Source of the DNA: JBHEBG01 sp046557915
Lineage (GTDB): Bacteria > Bacteroidota > Bacteroidia > Flavobacteriales > Flavobacteriaceae
Length of the DNA stretch: 64,000 nucleotides
Direction of reading: 5' to 3'
NCBI RefSeq assembly: GCF_046557915.1
Contig: NZ_JBHEBG010000001.1
Location: 310,001 to 374,000 of the forward strand
Of the stretch, positions 53,328 through 63,200 are shown in pieces (position 1 is the stretch's first letter; the number at the start of each line of letters is the position of its first letter). The notes under the pieces are model-generated. The model saw only the letters and a list, made by a program, of their open reading frames with translations, made no database searches and was not told where the DNA came from. The position numbers were made by a program, and so were the translations under genes.

Positions 53328-55592
53328 TTAAAACCAAAACCCGATACTAAAGAAAATATTACTGCTATCAATTTCTGGCGACCAAGAATAAAATACCTGC
53401 ATGGGGCCAATAAAAGATTCTAGCCCGTAACCTAAGGAATATCCCGAAAAGGTTGGTTCCGTGAACCATTCCCCCGTACGGAACAGATCATCGTCCACAT
53501 TTGCAAAATTAGCCGCGAACATGATATGATTTTTAGGTATAAATTCAAAATCCAATCTGCCGTAGGCCTTTACATAACTGTTTCCCGGAAGGCTTAAAAA
53601 ATCATATCCAAAAAATGGAACAAAGTTGTTAATTAGGTTATTGCCATAGCCCCCTAGGACAAAATCGAAAGATGTAACCCCAGAGGTGCCCAGTTTAAAA
53701 CCTCCTCCGGATTCAATGTTAACGGACAACTTGTCCCCTATTGGAAACGCGGCTCCCAATCTGGCTTTTGCTATGGAAAACTCCTTGAAATTTTCCCGAA
53801 AGTCCGAGGACAATAAATAGAAATGAAAATCTCCATTGAAGTAAAGCCCTTGGCTAGGGAAATACCTATCGTTATAGGTATCCAGGACAAGTCCGCCATA
53901 GGTGCTGAAATATGTGCTTTTTTCGAAAAAGGTTCGGTCTTCCGAAGATCTTAATGTTAAGGCGTTTTCATTGGTTTGGGTTTGGCCCAAAGTCCTTGTG
54001 CTATATTTTAAAAACTTGTGCTCCGCCCCAAGGGTCACTGCAAATTCTTCGTTCAATACGGTTTGCAGGTAGATTTGGTTGGTAAAATCGGTTACATCCA
54101 GATTTATGGCCCCCACGTTGATATTATCCTCTACATCAAAATTGGAACGGATTAGCTCAAAATTTATCTCCTCTTCGAACTGATCGAACCTAGAACGCAG
54201 CCCAAAGCTCCAATACGACCCTTTATCCACATAATATTGCAAATTATATCGAATATTATCCCCCAAAATAAAATCTAGGGAAGCCACATCATCATTCAAT
54301 AAAAAGTTCTTTCTTGTTAGATTAATGATCGCTGCGCTTTTGTATAGGTCATCGTAGTGTGCGCCCAACCTGATAAAGGTCTTGGTTGGGTTTTCCTTTA
54401 GGTTTAAAATTAAATCTACCCCCAATTCATTGGAGACCAATTCATATCTAATAGTCTGAAAGTTTCCGGTGGCCGACAAATTGCTGATTCCCTGTTGTAA
54501 CTTTTTAAACGTTGTAGGTTCTCCAAGATTAAAGCGCAATTTACCTTTTACGTATCCTCGGGTGTAATTGTTATTACCCCTTAAAATAAGGCGGTTCACT
54601 ACTATGGTGTCTCTAGGTTTTACAGATTCTTTTTGCGTAGCAGCACCGCCACGATCTATGGCAAGACTTGCAAGCTCTTCGTATTGATGCCTTGCCGCCA
54701 CTTCACCGGCCCTAATAATATTTTCTGTTTGGTCAAAATCGATAACGGAATACTCACTGATATCGGGCTTTATATAGATATCGGTTTGCTTGGCTTTTTC
54801 TTCCATATCCTTAACCGTACGAAAATTGTTGATCTGCAACAAAATTTCGGTAGCCGACTGCAATGATTCCCGATTGGAAAGATCGTGTTGTACATCGACC
54901 CCTATTATAATGTCCGCGCCCATGTCCCTTACCTTTTGCACGGGATAATTATTTACCACGCCACCGTCTATCAGTATCTTTCCATCTAATTCGGCAGGTT
55001 CAAATAAGGAAGGAAAGGTTCCGCTTGCCATAATGGCTTCCGGAAGGTAGCCCTGTTCCAATACCACCTCTTTCCCGGTTTCTATATCTGTAGCTATACA
55101 AAAGAAAGGAATGGGCAATTGGTCAAAATCATTAATGTCCTTTACATGGTACAGTAACCAAACCAACTCATTGTATATGTTCTGGCCCCCAGAAATTGCT
55201 GAAGGTATCGTTATCTTAAAATTATTGAAGGGAAGGGTCAATGCATATCTTTCGGAATCTTCCTTTTCATAGAAGGCCTTGGCACTCCTAGGAAGGTTAT
55301 CCTGAATTAGACCAATGAAATCGGTACTTTTAAAAATAGAATCGAGTTCTGTGGCCGAATATCCAGAAGCATAGAGCGCCCCTACTATTGCCCCCATACT
55401 GGTACCTCCAATATAATCTATTTCTACACCTGCTTCCTCCAACACTTTTAAGGCACCTATATGTGCCATGCCCTTAGCACCGCCACCACTAAGTACCAGC
55501 CCTACCTTTGGGTCATCTCCTCTTTGTGCCTCTTGCGAAAATGCTGAAAAGCCAAATATGAGTGCCAGTAATGTTGCCTGTATTTTTAGCAT
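53328..55592 (-). CDS. Patatin-like phospholipase with outer-membrane beta-barrel
   Basis: This 754-residue protein begins at the ATG at 55592 (MLKIQATLLALIFGFSAFSQ, a signal peptide); the open frame extends further into uvrC without need. The patatin domain (about 28-280) has the oxyanion SGGGAKG, the nucleophile Ser65 in GGTSMGAIVG and the catalytic Asp in LIDGGVVNNYP. A POTRA-like part and a 16-strand barrel follow (C-terminus FSIGFWF). This is the PlpD/T5d-like two-part arrangement: a lipase joined to its own transporter. It lies 17 bases after uvrC's stop. Confidence 0.9.
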   Translation of the reverse strand: MLKIQATLLALIFGFSAFSQEAQRGDDPKVGLVLSGGGAKGMAHIGALKVLEEAGVEIDYIGGTSMGAIVGALYASGYSATELDSIFKSTDFIGLIQDNLPRSAKAFYEKEDSERYALTLPFNNFKITIPSAISGGQNIYNELVWLLYHVKDINDFDQLPIPFFCIATDIETGKEVVLEQGYLPEAIMASGTFPSLFEPAELDGKILIDGGVVNNYPVQKVRDMGADIIIGVDVQHDLSNRESLQSATEILLQINNFRTVKDMEEKAKQTDIYIKPDISEYSVIDFDQTENIIRAGEVAARHQYEELASLAIDRGGAATQKESVKPRDTIVVNRLILRGNNNYTRGYVKGKLRFNLGEPTTFKKLQQGISNLSATGNFQTIRYELVSNELGVDLILNLKENPTKTFIRLGAHYDDLYKSAAIINLTRKNFLLNDDVASLDFILGDNIRYNLQYYVDKGSYWSFGLRSRFDQFEEEINFELIRSNFDVEDNINVGAINLDVTDFTNQIYLQTVLNEEFAVTLGAEHKFLKYSTRTLGQTQTNENALTLRSSEDRTFFEKSTYFSTYGGLVLDTYNDRYFPSQGLYFNGDFHFYLLSSDFRENFKEFSIAKARLGAAFPIGDKLSVNIESGGGFKLGTSGVTSFDFVLGGYGNNLINNFVPFFGYDFLSLPGNSYVKAYGRLDFEFIPKNHIMFAANFANVDDDLFRTGEWFTEPTFSGYSLGYGLESFIGPMQVFYSWSPEIDSSNIFFSIGFWF

Positions 55593-55608
55593 TTTGTTGT
55601 ATTGGTGC

Positions 55609-57396
55609 TTAGTGAAAGGATTCATATATCTTCCTTGCTTTTACCATCCCCACAAGCTTGGCCAAATTTTCTATGGAAGCTTCCTTTATACGTTTCACCG
55701 ATTTAAATTTTATTAGCAATTCTTGGGCGGTTTTTTCACCTATTCCTTCAATATTCTCCAACTCCGAGTTAATAGCGGCCTTACTTCTCTTATTTCTATG
55801 AAAGGTAATACCAAATCTGTGCGCTTCATTGCGTAATTGCTGAATTATTTTTAAACTCTCTGATTTCTTATCCAGATATAATGGAATGGGATCATCGGGA
55901 AAATAAATCTCTTCCAACCGCTTGGCAATGCCCACTATGGCAATTTTTCCTCTTAGGCCCAGGTTTTCAAGGCTTGTTATCGCCGAGGAGAGCTGCCCCT
56001 TACCTCCGTCTATCACAATAAGCTGGGGTAGGGATTCGTTTTCATTTAATAGCCGTTTGTACCTTCTAAAAACCACCTCTTCCATAGACGCAAAATCATC
56101 TGGTCCTTCTACGGTTTTGATGTTATAATGCCGATAATCTTTTTTAAACGGCTTTCCATTTCTAAAAACAACACAGGCGGCAACGGGGTTACTTCCCTGA
56201 ATGTTAGAATTGTCGAAACATTCTATATGTCTTGGTTCTTCCGAAAGGCGCAGGTCTTTTTGCATTTGGGCCATTATCCTATTGGTATGCCTGTCCGGGT
56301 CAATAATTCTGATTTGCTTAAACCGTTCTTGTCTAAAAAATTTGGCATTGCGCTCGGACAGGTCCAGAATTTTCTTTTTATCCCCAAGTTTGGGAACTGT
56401 AATTTTTAAATTGGGTTCCGCGGTAATTCTAAAGGGAACATAAAGCTCTTTAGATTGTGAATTAAACCGTTGTCTTATTTCTACAACCGCAAGTTGTAAT
56501 AGCTCTTCGTTGGTCTCGTTCAGTTTCTTTTTTATTTCCATGGTATGCGACCTAATTATTGCACCAAAAGAAAGTTGTAGAAAATTTACATACGCAAAGG
56601 TGTCATCCGAAATGATGCTAAAGACATCCACATTGTTGATTTTGTCGTTTACCACTGCGGATTTCACCTGGTAATTTTCCAATACCTCAATTTTTTCCTT
56701 TATGCGTTGAGCTTCTTCAAAATTCATCTCAGTCGCCAACGTTTTCATTTGTCTTCTAAAATATTGAAGCGAAGACTTAAAATTGCCCTTTACAATTTGC
56801 CTAATATCATTTATTTGCTGATCATAGTCCTCAACACTTTGTAATCCTTCGCAGGGTCCCTTACAGTTTCCCAAATGGTATTCCAAACAAACTTTATACT
56901 TGCCAGACGCTATTTTCTCTTCAGAAAGATCGTAATTGCATGTACGCAATGGGTAAACACTCTTAATCAAATCCAATAACGTCTTAATGGTTTTCATGCT
57001 GGTATATGGACCGTAATATTCGGATCCGTCCTTTATCATCTTTCTTGTGGGAAATATTCTGGGGAAACGTTCCTTTTTTATACATATCCAAGGATAGGTC
57101 TTATCGTCCTTTAACAGCACATTGTACTTGGGTTGATATTTTTTAATAAGGTTGTTCTCTAGCAATAGCGCGTCCGATTCCGTGGGAACCACAATATGTC
57201 TTATAAGACTTATCTTTTTGGCAAGTATGCGTGTTTTGCCATACTCGTGTTTTTTGGTAAAATAGGAAGAGACTCTTTTTTTTAGGTTTTTGGCCTTGCC
57301 AACATATAGAATTTTATCATTTACATCATAGAACTGATATACCCCAGGATTATTTGGCAGGGCGCTCAGCTGTACCTCAAGAGAAATATTGGACAT
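55609..57396 (-). CDS. uvrC: UvrABC excision nuclease subunit C
   Basis: A 595-residue repair nuclease that makes both incisions at bulky DNA lesions. The N-terminal GIY-YIG domain is intact (GVYQFYDVNDKILYVGKAK at about 18-36). A UVR helical motif (MNFEEAQRIKEKIEVLENY) sits near 210. The RNase H-like domain has ECFDNSNIQGSNPVA and VIDGGKGQL, and the C-terminal HhH ends the protein (IEGIGEKTAQELL). Length is typical for the phylum. Confidence 0.96.
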   Translation of the reverse strand: MSNISLEVQLSALPNNPGVYQFYDVNDKILYVGKAKNLKKRVSSYFTKKHEYGKTRILAKKISLIRHIVVPTESDALLLENNLIKKYQPKYNVLLKDDKTYPWICIKKERFPRIFPTRKMIKDGSEYYGPYTSMKTIKTLLDLIKSVYPLRTCNYDLSEEKIASGKYKVCLEYHLGNCKGPCEGLQSVEDYDQQINDIRQIVKGNFKSSLQYFRRQMKTLATEMNFEEAQRIKEKIEVLENYQVKSAVVNDKINNVDVFSIISDDTFAYVNFLQLSFGAIIRSHTMEIKKKLNETNEELLQLAVVEIRQRFNSQSKELYVPFRITAEPNLKITVPKLGDKKKILDLSERNAKFFRQERFKQIRIIDPDRHTNRIMAQMQKDLRLSEEPRHIECFDNSNIQGSNPVAACVVFRNGKPFKKDYRHYNIKTVEGPDDFASMEEVVFRRYKRLLNENESLPQLIVIDGGKGQLSSAITSLENLGLRGKIAIVGIAKRLEEIYFPDDPIPLYLDKKSESLKIIQQLRNEAHRFGITFHRNKRSKAAINSELENIEGIGEKTAQELLIKFKSVKRIKEASIENLAKLVGMVKARKIYESFH

Positions 57397-57429
57397 TTAC
57401 TCAAATGCAGTTTTACTTCATAACAATTA

Positions 57430-57458
57430 CAAAGTTAAATTACTATGTTTTTACGAAA
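57430..57458 (-). promoter_or_regulatory. Putative promoter of uvrC
   Basis: On the minus strand TAACTTTG (complement of 57430-57437) matches TANNTTTG exactly. TTTC (complement of 57455-57458) lies 17 bases upstream, one mismatch from the -33 box. The -7 box is 34 bases from the uvrC start. Confidence 0.45.
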
Positions 57459-57513
57459 GCAGCACCAACAATGTCCTTTTTAACTTGTTTTTTACTAGCT
57501 TAATCAAAAACAT

Positions 57514-57666
57514 TTACAGGTATTTTTGCTTCATTTGGGGTATGATAGTCTTCAATAATTCCTGCCGTCTGCCCTTTTGGTCTAATTTAGAGAGTTTTAG
57601 CAATGATTTTTGCATCCAATTCGGATAAAAAACGTTGAACGAACCAAACTCCAAAAAAACTTTCAA
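57514..57666 (-). CDS. Small 50-residue open frame upstream of uvrC, possible gene
   Basis: From a TTG at 57666 a 50-codon frame encodes a strongly basic, Leu/Lys-rich peptide (KSLLKLSKLDQKG, KTIIPQMKQKYL). Its latter part would form an amphipathic helix. An internal ATG at 57615 would give 33 residues. No ribosome-binding site stands out. The protein-like composition in an otherwise gene-free 596-base gap (57,397-57,992) is why it is listed. Confidence 0.25.
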   Translation of the reverse strand: MKVFLEFGSFNVFYPNWMQKSLLKLSKLDQKGRRQELLKTIIPQMKQKYL

Positions 57667-57854
57667 AGTTTTAATTTTATTTTAGCTACTGATTATCAGC
57701 GTATTAAATACTACTAGGTTTAAGGCAACGTAACTGAATAGTAAAAAAACGTTAAATTTTATATAAAAACGTGTATTTCATCGGGATAAACATGTCGTTT
57801 GTGGGATTTATGAAGTTTTTTCTTTACATTTAGAACATCAAAATCTGTAGTCGT

Positions 57855-57941
57855 ATGGAAAATTACATTATCGTTGGAGGAACCTATATCATATTGATGT
57901 TATTTTTTAAAGTATACTATGCCGTTGCGGTTAAAGAATAA
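57855..57941 (+). CDS. Possible 28-residue single-span membrane peptide
   Basis: ATG at 57855 to TAA at 57939-57941 encodes a peptide starting MENYIIVGG with one hydrophobic span (TYIILMLFFKVYYAVAV) and a short charged end (KE). Tiny single-span proteins of this kind exist in many bacteria. It lies 51 bases upstream of the formyl-THF cyclo-ligase gene on the same strand. Without conservation data it could be chance. Confidence 0.3.
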   Translation: MENYIIVGGTYIILMLFFKVYYAVAVKE

Positions 57942-57992
57942 CCTAATTACGCTCATCCTTCCCCCAAACACCTGCAAGTTTATTCCGCCAAG

Positions 57993-58553
57993 ATGTTAAA
58001 AGAAAAGTTGCGGTTAAACTATTTAAATCTTAGAAAAACATTATCCCCTTCAGACGTAATATCCAAGAGCTTGGATATTTCCAACCAATTACTTCAGTTA
58101 CCCATCTGGTCTTTCGATTATTTCCATTTATTTCTTTCTATTTCTGAAAAAAAGGAAGTGGACACCTCTTTTGTGCTATCTATCTTACAAGGAAAGGACA
58201 AAAATGTGGTTCTTCCAAAAATGGTCAAAAATCAACAGCTCATCAATTATCTGTTGACGGATAATACCATCATTAAAAAAAACAAATACGGGGTTCCAGA
58301 ACCGCTTGATGGTATAGAAGTCCCCGCCAATAAAATACAGGTTGTCTTTATGCCTCTTTTGGCTTTTGACAAAAGGGGTAATAGAGTGGGTTATGGAAAG
58401 GGATATTATGACAACTTTTTAACGATGTGTGGATCCAATGTAGTTAAAATAGGACTTTCCTTTTATGAGGCCGAGGCCGAAATCTCCGATGTTAGCGAAA
58501 TGGATGTCCCCATGGACTATTGCATTACGCCTAATAAAATTTATTCGTTCTAA
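57993..58553 (+). CDS. 5-formyltetrahydrofolate cyclo-ligase
   Basis: A 186-residue cytoplasmic enzyme converting 5-formyl-THF to 5,10-methenyl-THF with ATP, in one-carbon metabolism. Family marks are the basic N-terminus KLRLNYLNLRKTLSP, the folate-site region VVFMPLLAFDKRGNRVGYGKGYYD near residues 115-140 and the late FYEAEAE. Length is normal. It converges with lspA, the two stops overlapping by four bases. Confidence 0.93.
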   Translation: MLKEKLRLNYLNLRKTLSPSDVISKSLDISNQLLQLPIWSFDYFHLFLSISEKKEVDTSFVLSILQGKDKNVVLPKMVKNQQLINYLLTDNTIIKKNKYGVPEPLDGIEVPANKIQVVFMPLLAFDKRGNRVGYGKGYYDNFLTMCGSNVVKIGLSFYEAEAEISDVSEMDVPMDYCITPNKIYSF

Positions 58554-59176
58554 GATTCTTTCTCCTTGGTTCCGAAGGCCTTTTTATTGAAGACCAATAA
58601 AATGCCTACCCCAGTGCTTATGGAGGTATCTGCAATATTGAACACCGGTTCAAAAAAACGGAAGCTTTTATTCCCAAAATACGGTACCCAATCTGGCCAA
58701 GTAGTATCTACCATTGGAAAGTAGAGCATATCTACCACTTTACCATAGAACAGCTGACCGTAGGGCTCATCTGAAAAAAGAGTGGCCACTTGCCCATAAC
58801 TTTCGTTAAAGACGATTCCGTAAAATACCGAATCTATAATATTTCCCAATGCTCCAGCAAATATTAAGGACACCGCAAGAATAAGGGTGTTGGAGGCTTG
58901 CTTCTTTATAGTATCGTATAACCAGTACCCTATTCCAAAAATAGCAAACAACCTAAAAACAGTAAGAATCAGTTTCCCCAATCCTTCAGAAACCGGCAAA
59001 ATATCACTTAACTTGGTACCCCATGCCGCACCTTCGTTTTCTATAAAGAGGATTTTAAACCATGCAAAGACAGTTTCTGACTCCCCCAATTCAAAATGGG
59101 TCTTTATATATATCTTGCTTATCTGGTCTATGAGCAAAATTATGGCAATAAGTATGAGGGACTTTTTTAGATTCAT
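58550..59176 (-). CDS. lspA: Lipoprotein signal peptidase (signal peptidase II)
   Basis: A 208-residue inner-membrane aspartyl protease that cleaves lipoprotein signal peptides after lipidation. The catalytic Asp pair is in GNIIDSVFYG (about 108-117) and FNIADTSISTG (about 175-185). Four membrane segments are visible. It is about 40 residues longer than E. coli LspA, with the extra in the loop between the two Asp motifs (about 118-165), a form I believe is usual in Bacteroidota. It serves the many lipoproteins seen in this window. Confidence 0.95.
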   Translation of the reverse strand: MNLKKSLILIAIILLIDQISKIYIKTHFELGESETVFAWFKILFIENEGAAWGTKLSDILPVSEGLGKLILTVFRLFAIFGIGYWLYDTIKKQASNTLILAVSLIFAGALGNIIDSVFYGIVFNESYGQVATLFSDEPYGQLFYGKVVDMLYFPMVDTTWPDWVPYFGNKSFRFFEPVFNIADTSISTGVGILLVFNKKAFGTKEKES

Positions 59177-59212
59177 TTGTCAAAAAAAATAGGTTGGGCA
59201 AAAATAGACATA

Positions 59213-59833
59213 TTATTTGGTTTTCTTCAGATAGATGTTGCCCGTGGTAGTGTTAAGGGTAAAACGGTCGTTTCCAACGGGAATGCGTTCTTTTTGAAGT
59301 TTCCCGTATTTGGTATCTGCCAAAATTTCGGCCTGGTCACAGTATAGCCATATATCGCCACTTTGTGTGGTAACATCAACATTGTGCCCAACTTGGTCCA
59401 AGATACATTTGCCATCGCCCAATACCACATGAAGATCTTCATATTCTCCGGAAACTTTAAAATTGCAACTGCTACCGTAAATGGCAACCTTTTTATTATG
59501 GGGAAGTTCAATATCTAGGGCAATAGAGATAACCTTGTGTGCGCTTAACTTATCATTCGGATCTACAAAATTGGGCTGAAAACCCGTGCTTACAAATACC
59601 GTTCCTCCCTCCTGTACTATGCTTACCAACAGGTCTTTTTGGTACTCGCCCTCAATATGCGCTTCCACGGTCATTTCTTCCGTATCGGAAGTTCCCAGTT
59701 CCAAACTAAAGCAATGGTCCGCGGCTATTGAAATTAGTTGGATATTGGGGTCAATAAAAGACTTCTCTACAATCTTTTGGGCAGTTAAAAAATTAATGGA
59801 TAATACAATAAGAGTAGCTGTTATCCTTTTCAT
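59213..59833 (-). CDS. Exported DUF4097-like beta-solenoid protein
   Basis: A 206-residue protein with a signal peptide (MKRITATLIVLSINFLTAQ) and repeating short beta-strands (VAIYGSSCNFKVSGEYEDLHV, VDVTTQSGDIWLYCD, FTLNTTTGNIYLKKTK) like the DUF4097 adhesin-type family. No catalytic motif is visible. It sits between the dksA-like gene, which has its own terminator, and lspA. It may share a transcript with lspA, 36 bases on. Confidence 0.75.
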   Translation of the reverse strand: MKRITATLIVLSINFLTAQKIVEKSFIDPNIQLISIAADHCFSLELGTSDTEEMTVEAHIEGEYQKDLLVSIVQEGGTVFVSTGFQPNFVDPNDKLSAHKVISIALDIELPHNKKVAIYGSSCNFKVSGEYEDLHVVLGDGKCILDQVGHNVDVTTQSGDIWLYCDQAEILADTKYGKLQKERIPVGNDRFTLNTTTGNIYLKKTK

Positions 59834-59842
59834 TTACGACAC

Positions 59843-59869
59843 AAAAAAACGCCTTTGCAGGCGTTTTTG
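59843..59869 (-). terminator. Intrinsic terminator of the dksA-like gene
   Basis: CGCCT (59850-59854) pairs with AGGCG (59859-59863), extended by A/T pairs on both sides. The seven A at 59843-59849 read as a T tract on the minus strand, two to three bases after the dksA-like stop. It separates the ileS/dksA group from the genes further on. Confidence 0.88.
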
Positions 59870-59870
59870 G

Positions 59871-60254
59871 TTATTTTTGCATATTCTTGGCCTCTATACT
59901 GAGCGTAGCATGGGGCACCAACTTTAAACGCTCTTTATTAATGAGTTTTCCGGTAACCCTGCAAATACCATAGGTTTTATTTTCTATCCTAAGCAAGGCA
60001 TTCTTTAAATCTCTTATAAATTTTTCTTGTCGGATGGCCAACTGGGTGTTGGCTTCTTTGCTCATAGTTTCGGAGCCTTCCTCAAATGCTTTAAATGTAG
60101 GAGATGTATCGTCCGTACCGTTATTGCCATCGTTCATATACGAACTTTTGAGCAAGTCCAGGTGACTTTTTGCTTTTTCTATTTTTTCTTCTATGAGTGC
60201 CTTAAATTCTCCAAGGTCCTTATCCGAATATCTTACTTTTAAATCCTGTGCCAT
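59871..60254 (-). CDS. TraR/DksA family regulator, cysteine-poor
   Basis: This 127-residue protein has the helical hairpin typical of DksA (about 10-80, with many charged residues) and a degenerate zinc-finger tail. Where DksA has four Cys, this has only one (YGICRVTGKLI; then VPHATLS). Cys-poor DksA-like proteins that keep the fold are, to my knowledge, usual in Bacteroidota. The protein probably enters the RNA polymerase secondary channel and tunes transcription during nutrient stress, by analogy. It is four bases downstream of ileS on the same strand. Confidence 0.9.
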   Translation of the reverse strand: MAQDLKVRYSDKDLGEFKALIEEKIEKAKSHLDLLKSSYMNDGNNGTDDTSPTFKAFEEGSETMSKEANTQLAIRQEKFIRDLKNALLRIENKTYGICRVTGKLINKERLKLVPHATLSIEAKNMQK

Positions 60255-60258
60255 CGTG

Positions 60259-63200
60259 TTAATGTTTTTGGATAAACAATTTGGTATTTATTTCATCAAA
60301 GGCAATTGCCGTGCCTTTTTCTAGTTGTTCTTCAAAGAAAAGGTCTGCCGTTAAAGTTTCGGTCTTTATATAGCCTATATTACTGGCCACCGCTTTTTCC
60401 ACAAATCCGTCCTTCAATATTTTAATATCTATTTTGTCCGTTACTTCCAAGCCAGATTCTTTTCTTAGGTTCTGAATCCTGTTTACAAGTTCACGTGCTA
60501 TGCCTTCTTCTCTAAGGTCTTGGTTAATGGTAACGTCCAATGCCACTGTTAAGGCTCCCGAATTTGCCACTAGCCATCCCTCTATATCCTGGGAAGAAAT
60601 CTCTACATCCAGTAACTGTAATTTAATAATTTTATTTTCTAAAACAAGGCTTATTTCGCCCTCTTGCTCAATTTTTTGGATATCTTCCTGATTTAGAGCG
60701 TTTATCTCATTTGCCACTTGTTTCATATCTTTTCCAAAACGAGGTCCTAAAACCTTAAAATTGGGTTTGATTTGTTTAACAAGAATTCCTGATGCATCGT
60801 CCAAAAGTTCGAGTTCTTTTACATTAACCTCCGATTTTATGAGGTCTGCCACGGCCTCTATTTCTTGTCGCTGCTTTTGGTTCAGCACAGGTATCATAAT
60901 CTTCTGTAACGGTTGTCTTACTTTTATCTTTTCCTTTTGTCTAATAGATAATACCAAGGAGGAAATGGTTTGTGCCTTTTCCATTTTGCCTTCCAACTCT
61001 TTATTTACCAACGAAGCATCAAACTGCGGAAAGTTGGCCAGGTGTACACTCTCAAAGACTTCTTTTTTGGTTGCTTGTGCTAAATCTCTATACAACCTAT
61101 CCATAAAAAATGGTGCCACAGGGGCAGATAGTTTGGCTACCGTAAGCAAACAGGTATACAAGGTTTGATAGGCCGATATCTTATCTTGCTGATAATCGCC
61201 TTTCCAAAAACGTCTTCTGCATAGGCGAACATACCAATTGCTTAGATTTTCCTGCACATAATCGGATATGGCACGGGTGGCCCTAGTAGGTTCATAATCC
61301 GCATAGGCTTCATCAACCGTTTTAACCAGTGTGTGTAGTTCCGATAAGATCCACTGGTCTATTTCGGGACGTTCATCCAAGGGTATTTCAGCTTCAGAAT
61401 AATCAAACCCATCTATATTGGCATAGAGTGCAAAAAAGGAATATGTATTGTATAGTGTGCCAAAAAACTTGCGCTTTACTTCCTGTATCCCTTCAATATC
61501 AAACTTTAGATTATCCCAAGGATTAGCATTGGAGATCATATACCAGCGTGTGGCATCTGCACCATGTATCTTCATGGTCTCAAATGGGTCTACGGCATTT
61601 CCAAGGCGTTTGGACATTTTTTTTCCATTTTTATCCAATACCAAACCGTTGGAAACCACATTTTTATACGCTACCGAATCAAAGACCATAGTGGCTATGG
61701 CGTGCAAGGTATAGAACCAACCTCTTGTTTGATCTACGCCTTCGGCAATAAAATCTGCAGGGAAGGTCTCTCCCTTATCTATATACTCTTTATTTTCAAA
61801 AGGGTAGTGCCATTGTGCATAAGGCATGGAACCGCTATCGAACCAAACATCTATAAGATCACTTTCGCGCTTCATGGGTTTGCCCTGTGGCGACACCAGC
61901 ACAATCTGATCTACGATATTCTTGTGTAAATCTACCTTATCGTAATTGCCCTCGCTCATATTGCCAACCTCAAAATCCTCAAAGACATCAGAGTCCAATA
62001 ATCCTGCTGAAACTGCCTTGGTCATCTCCTCCTTTAATTGCGCTATGGAACCAATGATTATTTCTTCCTTTCCATCTTCAGTTCTCCAAATGGGTAAGGG
62101 TACGCCCCAATATCTAGAACGGGATAAGTTCCAATCGTTGGCATTGGCCAACCAATTTCCAAACCTGCCTTCTCCTGTTGCTTTTGGCTTCCAATTTATA
62201 GATTGGTTCAATGAAAACATTTTGTCTCGCACCTCGGTAACCTTTATAAACCAGGAGTCTAATGGGTAATAGAGAATGGGTTTGTCCGTACGCCAACAAT
62301 TGGGATAACTGTGCACATATTTCTCTACTTTAAAGGCCTTGTTCTCTTCCTTTAATTTGATTGCTATTTCTACGTCTACAGACTTTTCGGGCGCCTTACC
62401 ATCTTCGTAATATTCGTTCTTAACATACTTTCCGCCCAATTCTTGTAATTCTGGACGGAATCTCCCTTGTAGGTCTACTAAGGGTACCGGATTGCCGTTC
62501 TCATCCAGTACCAGCAATGGTGGCACCTCTGGTATGGCTTGTTTGGCTACAAAGGCGTCATCTGCCCCAAAGGTGGGTGCGGTATGTACAATACCAGTAC
62601 CGTCCTCGGTCGTAACGAAATCCCCAGAAATAACCCTAAAGGCATTTTCGGGGTTTTCATAGGGTAAGGCATAATCCAAAAGTTGTTCATAGCCAATTCC
62701 AACCAAGTCCTTTCCAAGAAAAGTATTGGTAACCAGATAAGGAATTTTTTTGTCTCCGGGCTTGTAATCTGCCAAGGCTTCTTGGGTATCCACGCTATAG
62801 AATTTCCCTGTAAACTGCTTACTTACCAAGGCTTCTGCCAGGACCAGTTTTGTTGGGGCAAAGGTATATTGGTTAAAAGTACTTACCAGCACATATTTGA
62901 TTTTTGCCCCTACCGTAAGGGCCGTATTGCTGGGCAGTGTCCATGGCGTGGTGGTCCAGGCCAGAAAATAGACATCCCCATCAACTCCTTTAAAGACATC
63001 TGGCAAGGTATCTGCCTTTGTCTTAAATTGAGCTGTTACGGTAGTATCCGTAATATCTTGGTAGGTTCCGGGTTGGTTAAGTTCGTGAGAACTAAGACCG
63101 GTACCCGCTTTGGGAGAATACGGCTGTATGGTGTATCCTTTATAAATAAGCCCTTTGTCGTATATCTGTTTCAATAACCACCAAACAGACTCCATATATT

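Noticed and set aside
57389..57628. 79-codon plus-strand frame upstream of uvrC
   Set aside because: It overlaps the uvrC start and promoter, has a Cys/Phe-rich unlikely composition and runs opposite to the more protein-like minus frame.
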